Program-made: the position numbers and the translations under genes
Notes under the pieces: model-generated
Told to the model about the DNA's origin: nothing
Databases searched by the model: none
What the model saw: only the letters and a program-made list of their open reading frames with translations
NCBI RefSeq assembly: GCF_012979235.1
Contig: NZ_JAATWC010000001.1
Location: 625,001 to 689,000, forward strand
From: Dissulfurirhabdus thermomarina
Lineage (GTDB): Bacteria > Desulfobacterota > Dissulfuribacteria > Dissulfuribacterales > Dissulfurirhabdaceae
DNA length: 64,000 bases
Reading direction: 5' to 3'
Shown here: positions 42,370 to 50,842 of the stretch, one piece after another
How the letters are laid out: every line of letters begins with the position of its first letter
How positions within the stretch are numbered: position 1 is the first letter of the stretch

Positions 42370-44460
42370 GTGGCCACAGGAGGTCTTCGGGAGGGGGGAC
42401 GACGGGTCCCCCCCTTTTTTGAGATCGTTCTGCTCCTGCTCCCGGTGATGATCCTCGGGGCCGCCCAGCGGCCGGCCGGGGCCGCGCCCCTCGGGATCAA
42501 CGCCGATTGGCGCTTTTCGGAGAGCGGTGACGGGGAGACCCTGGATACCTTCTCCCAGAGCTACAACATGGACTTCGGGTCGGAGGTCAACGAGGTGATC
42601 GACTACAGCGGGGCCGTCCGGTACCAGCGCACGCGCCGGGAGTCGGCCGTCTCCGAGATCCTGTCGCCGACCCTCGGCCTCGCCCTGGACAACGACGTCT
42701 TCCGGCTGGACCTGTCGGGCAACCTCAACCGGCGCCGGGAGTCGGAGGGGCCGAACCTCACGGACAGCACCTGGGAGGCCACGTGGACGAGCCGGTGGCG
42801 GCACCGCTGGTGGCCCTCCCTCCGCCTCTTCTACGGGCAGGACCGGTCCCGGGACGACCTGGACCGGCATGCCATCGACACGGAGTCCGACCGCTACGGC
42901 GGCAACCTCGACTGGACCCTCGGGCGGCTCAAGGCCTTCTATGCCTACGACCGGCGCGAGAACACCGACAACTCCCAGGCTCTGGAGTACCTCTCGGACT
43001 CCCACGTGGCCCGGGTCCAGGGGAGCGCGGCGTTCTTCGGCGACCGCCTGACGCTCTCCTTCGCGCAGCAGTTCCTCCAGGCCGACGAGGAGGTCCGCGG
43101 CGCCCGGCCCGCCGGCCAGGTGGTGTTCCTGCGGGTGACGGTGGCCACGGCCCTCTCGGGGGTGGATGCCACGCCCCAGACCGGGACCCTGGCCTCCACC
43201 CCGGCCCTCATCGACGGGGACCGTTTCAGCGCGGCCGTGACCATCAACCCGGGGGACCGGACGAACATCGGCGCCCGGACGGGGGGGCAGGCGGCGGACC
43301 GGCTCTTTCTCTATACCACCGACGACATCAGCGCCAGCGCCGGGGCCTTCCAGTGGGACCTCTACGTGAGCAGCGACGGGAACAATTGGTCCCTGTCGGC
43401 CGCCAACCTGGCCTTCACCTACAACGGGCCGCAACGGCGGTTCGAGATGGATCTGCCGGCCGTGAGCCCGGAGTTCCTGAAGGTGGTGGCCACGGCCACC
43501 CCGGCCACGGCGGTCTCGGTGAGCGAGATCGAGATCTTCCGCCGGGTGGTGGCCACCGGGAGCAACCTGCTGTCGGAATCCACCAACCGGAGCTGGCACT
43601 CCGACGTGAGCCTGGGCGCCCGGCTGCGGGAAGACCTGGCCTTCTCCTACAGCCTGTCCTACGAGGCCAGCCGGCCCGATCCCGGCGCCCACCGGGACAA
43701 GACTTCGCAGGCGGGCAGCCTCCGCTGGACCCCGTGGGGACGGTACTTCTCCTCCACCCTCGGCGCCTCGGAGACCCGCGACCAGCGGGAGAACGACCCG
43801 GACACCACCAGCCGGAGCTATTCCCTGACCCTGGCCTCCACCCCCCTGGACACCCTCGACCTCGGGGCCTCGGTCACGAGGAGCGACAGCCTCGAAGACG
43901 GCCGCCGGATCGGCACCTCCTACCACTACGGCCTTCTCGCCTCGGCGGAGATCTACCCGGACCTCCACGCCGGGCTCGACGTCAACTATTCCACCGCCGA
44001 GAACCTGGAGTCGGACACGACGACCCGGACCCTGAACGGCGTCGCCCGCCTCACCGCCCGCCTCACCCCGGCGGTCCTCCTGGACGGCTCCGTGGAGCAC
44101 AACCGGACCGACGGCAGCGGGACGGAGAGCCGGGAGAGCATCGGGGTCCTGAACCTCACCTGGCGGCCCTCGGACATCGTGTCGGTCCGCTGGACCGGGC
44201 GCCGGACCTGGACGGACCAGGAGGAGGACGCCAACGGCTGGTCCGTGACCCTGGGCCTGGCGCCCACCCGGAAGGTCCAGATCAACGGCACCTACACGTA
44301 CCAGGACGCCGCCACCACCTCCGAGAGCTTCGGCCTTTCGGCCAACTGGAACATCAGCCGGTTCTTCCTGTTCCAGGCCTCGGGCAGCTACCAGATCCTG
44401 CCCGACGAGGAGCCCTGGCAGGTGGGGGCGCAGCTGACCGCCCGGTTCTCCGGGCTGTGA
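42370..44460 (+). CDS. Large outer-membrane beta-barrel protein (conduit porin candidate)
   Basis: A 696-residue exported protein; signal peptide core EIVLLLLPVMILGAA, cleavage near PAGAAP (residue about 39). The body is alternating polar/aromatic beta strands of about 10-14 residues with charged loops, ending in QVGAQLTARFSGL, typical of an outer-membrane barrel. Around residues 260-395 lies a soluble-looking insert (AFQWDLYVSSDGNNWSL, FLKVVATATPATAVSVSEIEIF) like a discoidin/F5-8C beta-sandwich. No heme motif occurs. By position it would sheath a cytochrome as MtrB/PioB-type barrels do, though it is not clearly homologous to them. GTG 42370 follows AAAGGAGCGG. Confidence 0.78.
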   Translation: MATGGLREGGRRVPPFFEIVLLLLPVMILGAAQRPAGAAPLGINADWRFSESGDGETLDTFSQSYNMDFGSEVNEVIDYSGAVRYQRTRRESAVSEILSPTLGLALDNDVFRLDLSGNLNRRRESEGPNLTDSTWEATWTSRWRHRWWPSLRLFYGQDRSRDDLDRHAIDTESDRYGGNLDWTLGRLKAFYAYDRRENTDNSQALEYLSDSHVARVQGSAAFFGDRLTLSFAQQFLQADEEVRGARPAGQVVFLRVTVATALSGVDATPQTGTLASTPALIDGDRFSAAVTINPGDRTNIGARTGGQAADRLFLYTTDDISASAGAFQWDLYVSSDGNNWSLSAANLAFTYNGPQRRFEMDLPAVSPEFLKVVATATPATAVSVSEIEIFRRVVATGSNLLSESTNRSWHSDVSLGARLREDLAFSYSLSYEASRPDPGAHRDKTSQAGSLRWTPWGRYFSSTLGASETRDQRENDPDTTSRSYSLTLASTPLDTLDLGASVTRSDSLEDGRRIGTSYHYGLLASAEIYPDLHAGLDVNYSTAENLESDTTTRTLNGVARLTARLTPAVLLDGSVEHNRTDGSGTESRESIGVLNLTWRPSDIVSVRWTGRRTWTDQEEDANGWSVTLGLAPTRKVQINGTYTYQDAATTSESFGLSANWNISRFFLFQASGSYQILPDEEPWQVGAQLTARFSGL

Positions 44461-44491
44461 TAAAATGGTCGAAGAAAGGAGAGCCTCTTAC

Positions 44492-45106
44492 ATGACGGAG
44501 GAAAGAAGGCCCGGGCGGTCCACCCGAGCGGTCCGGTGGCTGGCGGCGGGGTTGCTCGCCATGTCCCTTGCGGCCTGCGGGGCCGTCACCGGGGTCCGGC
44601 ACTTCACCCGGGAGGGCACGGATCTCGGCTACGTGCAGCGCGTGGCGGTCCTCCCCTTCGAGACGCCCGAGCAGGGAGACTTTTCCGGGGAGCGGGCACG
44701 GGATTTCACCATCACCCAGGGTCTGGCCATGGGCCGTTTCGACGTGGTGGACAAGGGCCTCGTGGACAGCGTGCTGCGCGAAGAGGCGGTGCAGCCGGGA
44801 ACCCCGCTGGATCTCGCGACGCTCAAGCGGCTGGGCAAGCGCCTGAACGTCCAGGCCTTCCTCATGGGAACCGTGGACCAGGAAGGCGAGGGCAAGCGGG
44901 GGGCCTTCCGGTTCCCGGAGATCGCCCTCACCCTCCGCCTGGTGGACGCCGGGACGGGGGCGGTGCTCTGGCGGGCCAGCGGCCACGGCAGCGGCTACAG
45001 CCTCCTCGGGCGCCTCTTCGGCCTCGCCCCGCGGAACTCGTTCCAGGTGGGCATGGACCTCGTGGGTGACCTCCTGCGGACCTTGCCCACGCGGCGGGGA
45101 GGATGA
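44492..45106 (+). CDS. Lipoprotein with CsgG/GNA1162-like fold
   Basis: A 204-residue lipoprotein, lipobox SLAAC (Cys29). The mature part begins with VQRVAVLPFETPEQGDFSG and continues DVVDKGLVDSVLREE and LGKRLNVQAFLMGTV. This is the pattern of CsgG-N/GNA1162-type periplasmic lipoproteins, which build or recruit outer-membrane complexes. It starts 31 bases after the beta-barrel. Similar openings occur in the products of 45114 and 46661, so three related proteins lie in a row. ATG 44492 is preferred to 44465 because AAAGGAG lies in front of it. Confidence 0.7.
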   Translation: MTEERRPGRSTRAVRWLAAGLLAMSLAACGAVTGVRHFTREGTDLGYVQRVAVLPFETPEQGDFSGERARDFTITQGLAMGRFDVVDKGLVDSVLREEAVQPGTPLDLATLKRLGKRLNVQAFLMGTVDQEGEGKRGAFRFPEIALTLRLVDAGTGAVLWRASGHGSGYSLLGRLFGLAPRNSFQVGMDLVGDLLRTLPTRRGG

Positions 45107-45113
45107 CCGCGGC

Positions 45114-46661
45114 ATGATGCGACGGGGAAGGCCGATATCTCCCCCCGGAAGGCCGGGGGCGGGGGCCCGGCGGCGGGCGGCGGCGCCGGGGTGGGTGCTC
45201 GCGGCGTGGCTGCTCCTCGCGGCCGTCCCGGCCGCCGCCCAGGGGGTCCGCATCGCGGTCTTCCCCGTGGAGGACCTCTCCCAGGGCGTCAACGGGGTCT
45301 CCTGGTCGGTCACGGAGCGCCTCTCCAAGGCCCTCGAGGCCCGGGGCTTCGAGGTGGCGGCGGCCGAGGCGGTACGCTCCTTCCTGGTCCGGAACCACGT
45401 CCGGACCCTGGGTTACCTCGACACCTTCCACGTCTTCAAGGCGCGGCGGGAGCTGGACGTGGACCTGGTGCTCCTGGGCTGTGTCACCCAGAGGACGGAA
45501 CGTCCCTGTCCCACCGTCGGCCTGGCCCTCAACCTCGTCCGCGCCCGGGACGCCCGGTCGGTCTGGGCGGCGGTGGAGTCCCTGTCGTGTCGGGACGCGC
45601 GCCATCCCCTCGGGCTCTTCGAGCCGACCTCCATCGAGGACCTCTGGCCCACGGTGACGGAGGCCATCCTGCGGCGCTGGCCCAGGGAGCTGGAGGTGGC
45701 GGCCGCCCGCCTCCCCCTCATCGAGATCGCCTCCGCCGACGTGTCCCCGCGGTACGTCCGGGCCGGGGAGCGGGTCACGGCCCGGGTGGAGGTCCGGGTG
45801 GCCGGTGCCGGCGACGACTTCTCGGCCTGGCTGGACGTGGGAGGCGGGGCGCCCGTTTCCATGCGGCCCCTGGGCGGCGGCGGCTTCTTCGCGGCGGAGT
45901 GGGCGGCGCCGAACCGGGAGGGCCGCCTGCCGGCCACCCTGGAACTTCGGTGGCCCTCGGGGCGGAAGCGGAAGATCTTCGTCGGCACCTACCACGTGGA
46001 CACGACCCCCCCGAGGCTCACCGTGGCGCCCCGCGGGGTGCGCCTGGGTGACAAGGTCGCCTTCCGGCGGGACATGACCTTCGTCCCGCGGCTCCTGGAC
46101 CCGGAACCGGTGACGCGCTGGGCCGTGACCATCCGAGACGCCAAGGGCCAGGTGGTGGTCCACCAGGAGACGGCCGGCGGCCTCCCGGACCGGTTGGTGT
46201 GGTCCGGAAAGAAGTCGGACGGCTTCCGGGCGGGCCAGGGGGAGTACACCTTCACGGTGGAGGCATGGGACCGCGCCGGGAACAAGGCCGCGGCCTCCGC
46301 CTCGGCCCTCCTCGTCGCGAACCCGCCCGGCGTCCTGGTCCGGGCCGCTCCCCGGCGGGACGGGGGGGTCCGGATCGACATCCGCCAGGAGGGTATGACC
46401 GACGTGGCCTATTGGCACGTCGAGGTCCGCTCCCGGGACGGATCGGTCCTGGAGACCCGGGAAGGCACCCGGCTTCCGGCCGCCCTGGACCTGCCGGAGA
46501 CGGTGGTCCGGGAGGGCGGGGTGGAGTGCATCGTGACGGCGCAGGATGCCCTCGGCAACCGCGCCCGGCGCGAGATGAAGGACGTCCTCCTCGCCGCTGC
46601 CCAAGGCCAGGAGGAAGAAAAGAAGCCGGTGGTCCAGGACACGTGGGCGGCGGATTTCTGA
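45114..46661 (+). CDS. Exported CsgG-like plus Ig-like domain protein
   Basis: A 515-residue protein with a late signal peptide (hydrophobic core about residues 26-42, cut at AAAQ). The first domain (VRIAVFPVEDLSQGVNGVSW... LDVDLVLLGCVTQ) resembles those of 44492 and 46661. From about residue 205 it has beta-sandwich modules, including an FlgD-Ig-like segment (WSGKKSDGFRAGQGEYTFTVEAWDRAGN near residue 362). The stop overlaps the next ATG by one base. It could scaffold the conduit in the periplasm; no enzyme motif was seen. Confidence 0.65.
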   Translation: MMRRGRPISPPGRPGAGARRRAAAPGWVLAAWLLLAAVPAAAQGVRIAVFPVEDLSQGVNGVSWSVTERLSKALEARGFEVAAAEAVRSFLVRNHVRTLGYLDTFHVFKARRELDVDLVLLGCVTQRTERPCPTVGLALNLVRARDARSVWAAVESLSCRDARHPLGLFEPTSIEDLWPTVTEAILRRWPRELEVAAARLPLIEIASADVSPRYVRAGERVTARVEVRVAGAGDDFSAWLDVGGGAPVSMRPLGGGGFFAAEWAAPNREGRLPATLELRWPSGRKRKIFVGTYHVDTTPPRLTVAPRGVRLGDKVAFRRDMTFVPRLLDPEPVTRWAVTIRDAKGQVVVHQETAGGLPDRLVWSGKKSDGFRAGQGEYTFTVEAWDRAGNKAAASASALLVANPPGVLVRAAPRRDGGVRIDIRQEGMTDVAYWHVEVRSRDGSVLETREGTRLPAALDLPETVVREGGVECIVTAQDALGNRARREMKDVLLAAAQGQEEEKKPVVQDTWAADF

Positions 46662-47290
46662 TGCGGACCGTTCGTGGACGGGCGGCATGCCGGCTCCGGG
46701 CCGCGACGGGGCTCGGCCTCCTCGGCCTGGCCCTGCTCTCGGCCCCGGGCTGCAGCGGGCTGCCGGCGGTCCACGAGCTGGCGCCGCTGCCCGCCGCCGG
46801 GGCGTGCCGCGTGGCGGTCTTGCCTTTCCGGAACGAGACGCGCTACCCTGTGGGGGCGGTCCTCGTGTACCGGGTCTTCCTGGCCGAGCTGGTCCAGGCC
46901 GGCCGGTTCGACGTGGTCCAGGAGGGGGACGTCCGGGAGGTGCTCCGCGGGCACCTCCGGCTGCTTCCGGGCCAGGATCCTCTGTGGGAGCACATGCCCA
47001 TCCTCCATGACCGCCTCGGCGCCGACCTCGTGGTTTCGGGACGGGTCATGGAGATGGACGACCAGGGCCGCGGCGGCGGGGTGAACCCCGTTTTGGCCAT
47101 CCGCCTCGAGATCCGGGACGGGGCCAGCGGCCGGCTCCTGTGGGAGACCTACCACCGCCGGGACGGCCAGCACTACCGGAAGGTGTTGCACTTCGGGTTG
47201 ATCAATTCCATGACGGCGCTGGCCCGGCAGATGGCCCGGGAGGTACTGGACGAGTGGACGAAAAGGGGGCTCCGGGGATGTACCGGGTGA
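46661..47290 (+). CDS. Third CsgG/GNA1162-like protein, probable lipoprotein
   Basis: A 209-residue exported protein; hydrophobic N-terminus ending LLSAPGC (Cys31), a weak lipobox. The mature domain has CRVAVLPFRNETRYPVGAVL, FDVVQEGDVREVL and LGADLVVSGRVMEMD, the clearest GNA1162/CsgG-N-like pattern of the three. It overlaps the gene before by one base and the peptidyl-prolyl isomerase by 13 bases, so all are translated from one message. Confidence 0.7.
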   Translation: MRTVRGRAACRLRAATGLGLLGLALLSAPGCSGLPAVHELAPLPAAGACRVAVLPFRNETRYPVGAVLVYRVFLAELVQAGRFDVVQEGDVREVLRGHLRLLPGQDPLWEHMPILHDRLGADLVVSGRVMEMDDQGRGGGVNPVLAIRLEIRDGASGRLLWETYHRRDGQHYRKVLHFGLINSMTALARQMAREVLDEWTKRGLRGCTG

Positions 47291-48930
47291 AGGGCGGCCT
47301 CGCGCTGACTTGGCTCCTCCTGGCCCTGGCGGCGGCGCCGGGTGCGGCGCATGCCGGGTTCTGGACGGACTGGTGGCGGGGGGACCCGGTTCTCGCCGTC
47401 ATCAACGGGAAGGCCTACACGGAGTCGGATTTCCGGCACTGGTGGGAGAACTGGAAGGAGAAGGACGCCGCCGTTCCCGAGACCCCCGGGGCCTTCGTGG
47501 ACTGGCACCTCCAGGTCCAGGAGGCGGAACGGATGGAGCTCTACCGTTCCCCGTCCTACCGGGAAAAGGTCCTCACCTTCCTGAAGGCCCGGGGCCTCAT
47601 GCTGCTCAAGAAGGAAGAGGTGGACGACCGGGTGCGGATCCGGGAGGCGGACCTTTGGGACCGGTACAAGGAACGGTACACACCGCGTCGCCGGTTGCTG
47701 GTCCTCTACTACCAGGATGAGGCCGCCGCCCGGGCGGCGGCCGGGCGCCTGGCCTCCGGGGAGGTCCGCCCCGAGGCCTACGCGGCCGGCGAGGCCAAGG
47801 ACGCCGGCGCGGTCCACGCCTCCACCCGCTGGTTCCGGCCCGGGGAGATACCCGGGGCCTGGACCGAGGCCGTGGCCGGGCTGGAACCCGGCGGGGCCGC
47901 CGGGCCCTTGGCCTACGGGAAGGGCTGGGCCGTCCTCTGCCTCCTGGATGTCCGCGGCCCCGAGCAGGCGGACTTCCACCGCGTCGAAGGGCGCGTCCGG
48001 GAAGAGCTTCGGAAGGAGCAGGAAGGGCGTCTCACGGCCGACCTCCTCCGGCGGCTCCGGGCGAAGTACGAGGTCCGGGTGGACGAGGACCTCGCCCTCG
48101 GGCTGGCGGCCAACGAGACCCGGGCCGAGGTGCTGGATCGGCCGGTCGTCCGCACGAACCGCGGCAGCGTCACGGCCAGGGTCTTCCTCGCCCAGATCCG
48201 GCGCGACCGCAGCTTCCGGCACCGCTACGGCTTTGCGCAGGGCGACGCGGCGGCCGCCCGCCGGCGGGTGTTGGACGGGATCCTCTCCCAGACCCTCACC
48301 ACGTGGGAGGCCCTGGACCGCCACTACGAGGAACGGCCACCCTTCAAGTGGGTGTACCGGTTCTACTGCCAGCACCGGCTCATCAAGGAACTCGAGGCCC
48401 GGCTGGTGGCGCCCAAGGTCCGGGTGACGGAGGCGGACGTCCGCTCCTACTACGATGGGCATCCCGCCGAGTTCACCGAGCCGGCCACGGTCCGCATCAT
48501 CGCCGTCCAGGAGGAGGGCCGGCTCGTGGACCGGATCTGGGCCGAGCTCCAGGCCGGGGAGGACTTTTCCCGGTTGCTCCGCCACTATTTTCCCCGGGAC
48601 ATACCCGCCAAGCGGGTGCCGGTCGGCCACCTTCAGCCGGAGTTCCGCAAGGTGGTGGAAGGCCTCTCGCCCGGGGAGGTCTCGGCCCCCTTCACCTTCA
48701 ACGGCAAGGCGACCCTGGTGCAGCTCGTGGCACGGACGCCGGCCCGGCGCCGCCCCCTGGACGAAGTCCGGGAGGAGATCCGCGAGCGGCTCCGGGCGGA
48801 GGCCTTCGAACGCGAGCGGGCGGCCCTGGTGCGGCGGCTCAGGGAGGCCTCCACCGTGGAGGTCCGCGAGGATACCTGGAAGGACATCCGGAGAGCCTAT
48901 GCGGCTGAATCGACGACTCGAAAGGGCTAG
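47278..48930 (+). CDS. Periplasmic peptidyl-prolyl isomerase with two parvulin-like domains
   Basis: A 550-residue SurA/PpiC-like foldase with a signal peptide (to about residue 24, AAHA). An N-terminal SurA-like helical domain starts with DPVLAVINGKAYTESDFRHW. Parvulin-like domains occupy about residues 125-215 (WFRPGEIPGAWTEAVAGLEP) and about 385-480 (VGHLQPEFRKVVEGLSPGEV). It probably folds the barrel or the cytochromes before heme attachment or membrane insertion. The start lies within the preceding gene and the stop lies 32 bases inside the 26-heme gene, an unusually tight arrangement. Confidence 0.8.
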   Translation: MYRVKGGLALTWLLLALAAAPGAAHAGFWTDWWRGDPVLAVINGKAYTESDFRHWWENWKEKDAAVPETPGAFVDWHLQVQEAERMELYRSPSYREKVLTFLKARGLMLLKKEEVDDRVRIREADLWDRYKERYTPRRRLLVLYYQDEAAARAAAGRLASGEVRPEAYAAGEAKDAGAVHASTRWFRPGEIPGAWTEAVAGLEPGGAAGPLAYGKGWAVLCLLDVRGPEQADFHRVEGRVREELRKEQEGRLTADLLRRLRAKYEVRVDEDLALGLAANETRAEVLDRPVVRTNRGSVTARVFLAQIRRDRSFRHRYGFAQGDAAAARRRVLDGILSQTLTTWEALDRHYEERPPFKWVYRFYCQHRLIKELEARLVAPKVRVTEADVRSYYDGHPAEFTEPATVRIIAVQEEGRLVDRIWAELQAGEDFSRLLRHYFPRDIPAKRVPVGHLQPEFRKVVEGLSPGEVSAPFTFNGKATLVQLVARTPARRRPLDEVREEIRERLRAEAFERERAALVRRLREASTVEVREDTWKDIRRAYAAESTTRKG

Positions 48931-50842
48931 GTGGGCGGTGGTCTGCGCCGCCCTGGCCGTGGCGGCCTGCGTGCCCGCCGGCGGCCCGGCGCCGCCCAAG
49001 GGCTGCGTGGACTGCCACAAGGACCTCGGCGAGAGGTTCAAGGCGGGCGTGGTCCATGCCCCGGTGAAGAGGAACGAGTGCAAGGCCTGCCACCTGCCCC
49101 ACGGCCTCATGGGCGGGGTCTTCCTCCGCGAAAAGCAACCCCGGTTGTGCCTGCGGTGCCACGAGGCCCCGGCACCGGCCGCCGCCGGGCAGGGATCGGT
49201 CCACGGCCCGGTGAAGGAGGGCCGCTGCACCGCCTGCCACGATCCCCACAACGCGCCGAACCCCGGGCTCCTCGGGGCGGCCGGGTCGGAGTTCTGCTTC
49301 AGGTGCCACGACAAGGCGCCCTTCACCCGGGCCCGGCGGCACAAGGCCCTGGAGCAGGGCTGCGGCGCCTGCCACGAGGACCACGCCTCGGTGCATCCCG
49401 CCCTCCTCAAGAAGGCCCCGGACGACCTCTGCCGGTCGTGTCACCCCGGGGCCGGCGCGGCCTTCCGGAAGGCCCACCGGGGCGAGCCCGTGACCGGCGC
49501 CTGCCTCGGCTGCCACACGCCCCACAGCTCGGACGGCCCGGGGCTCATCCGCCGGGTGGCGCACCGGCCCATGCTGGAAGGCAAGTGCGAGGCCTGCCAT
49601 CGCGTGGGGCCCGGCGGCGGGCTGGAGGTCGCGGCGCCGCCGGCGAGGCTCTGCCGGTCGTGCCATGCCGGGTCTCCCCCGCCCGGCGTCGCCGTCCATC
49701 CGCCCTTCGCCGACGGCGCCTGCCTCGAGTGCCATGCCGCCCATGCCAGCGACTTCGACGCGATGCTCGCCCGGCCGCCGGCCGCCACCTGCACCGGGTG
49801 CCACGACCAGGGGCAGGCGAAGAAGGCGGGCAGCCGGCACGCCCCGGCGGCCAAGGGGGCGTGCCTTTCCTGCCATTCCGGCCATGCCGGCGCAGGTGCC
49901 ATTCTCAAGAAGGCCCCGGAGGCGCTCTGCTTCGATTGCCACGATCGGGCGCGGTATGGCCCTGCGCGAGACGCCCACCCCCCCGCGCGGGAGGGCAAGT
50001 GCCTCACCTGCCACCGGCCCCACGAGGCCGACCGGCCGGGTCTCCTCGAGGCGCCCGAGAAGACGGTCTGCCGCTCGTGCCACGGGGAAACCTTCGACGA
50101 GATGGACCGCTACAGCCTCCACAACCCCTTCGTGGCCGGCCAGTGCCACCGCTGCCACCGCCCCCACGGCGGCGGCGGCCCGGACCGCCTGCAAAAACCC
50201 GTCGAGGGCGGCCGGCTCTGCTTCGACTGCCACCAGTCCCTGGCGCGGGAGAGCGGGGGGGAAAACGGCCACCCGCCCTTCGTCCGGGGCCGCTGTGACG
50301 CCTGCCACCGCTCCCATGCCACCGACCAGGGCTTTCTCCTGAAGGCGGCCCCGGAGGCCCTCTGCTTCGGCTGCCACGCGGAGACGGCCCGGGCGTTCCG
50401 GAAGCGGGGTCGCCTCCACGATCCCGTGGCCCGCGGCAACTGCGGCGCCTGCCACAGGTCCCACGGCTCCGGGCGGCCCGGCCTCCTGGTCAAGGACCAG
50501 CCCGGGCTCTGCCTCAAGTGCCACGGCCGGGTGGCCGCCTTCTGGGCCGACGGGAGCGCGCACTCCCCCGCCGAGGAGGACTGTACCACCTGCCACGACC
50601 CCCACGGGTCCGGCGGGCCCGGGTCTCTCACGGAGCCCCTGGGGCGGCTCTGCGCCGAGTGCCACGATCTCGAGACACCCGGCTTCGCCAAGGCCCATTC
50701 CGGCATCCGGCCGGGGGCGGCCTCCTGCCTCCAGTGCCATGATCCCCACGGCGGCCCGGACGACCGGCTGCTCTACCCGGTGGGGCACGCCCCCTTCGAG
50801 TCCGGCAACTGCCGGCCGTGCCATCCCGGGAGGTCCAAATGA
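48899..50842 (+). CDS. 26-heme c-type cytochrome lipoprotein
   Basis: A 647-residue lipoprotein (lipobox AVAAC, Cys24) with 26 CXXCH motifs, one per about 24 residues. The sequence is built of repeating modules: a CxxCH-x-PH site, then a leucine/proline spacer, then LCxxCH. Examples are CTACHDPHNAPNPGLLG followed by FCFRCH, and CLTCHRPHEADRPGLLE followed by VCRSCH. The full chain could span well over 100 angstroms. It is the best candidate for the electron path through or on the barrel encoded at 42370. ATG 48899 has GGAG upstream and overlaps the isomerase gene. Confidence 0.88.
   Translation: MRLNRRLERARWAVVCAALAVAACVPAGGPAPPKGCVDCHKDLGERFKAGVVHAPVKRNECKACHLPHGLMGGVFLREKQPRLCLRCHEAPAPAAAGQGSVHGPVKEGRCTACHDPHNAPNPGLLGAAGSEFCFRCHDKAPFTRARRHKALEQGCGACHEDHASVHPALLKKAPDDLCRSCHPGAGAAFRKAHRGEPVTGACLGCHTPHSSDGPGLIRRVAHRPMLEGKCEACHRVGPGGGLEVAAPPARLCRSCHAGSPPPGVAVHPPFADGACLECHAAHASDFDAMLARPPAATCTGCHDQGQAKKAGSRHAPAAKGACLSCHSGHAGAGAILKKAPEALCFDCHDRARYGPARDAHPPAREGKCLTCHRPHEADRPGLLEAPEKTVCRSCHGETFDEMDRYSLHNPFVAGQCHRCHRPHGGGGPDRLQKPVEGGRLCFDCHQSLARESGGENGHPPFVRGRCDACHRSHATDQGFLLKAAPEALCFGCHAETARAFRKRGRLHDPVARGNCGACHRSHGSGRPGLLVKDQPGLCLKCHGRVAAFWADGSAHSPAEEDCTTCHDPHGSGGPGSLTEPLGRLCAECHDLETPGFAKAHSGIRPGAASCLQCHDPHGGPDDRLLYPVGHAPFESGNCRPCHPGRSK

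Noticed and set aside
42370-44460. Calling the barrel MtrB or PioB
   Set aside because: It is a large barrel in the right context, but I see no diagnostic N-terminal CXXC or other sequence mark of those families, so only the general role is proposed.
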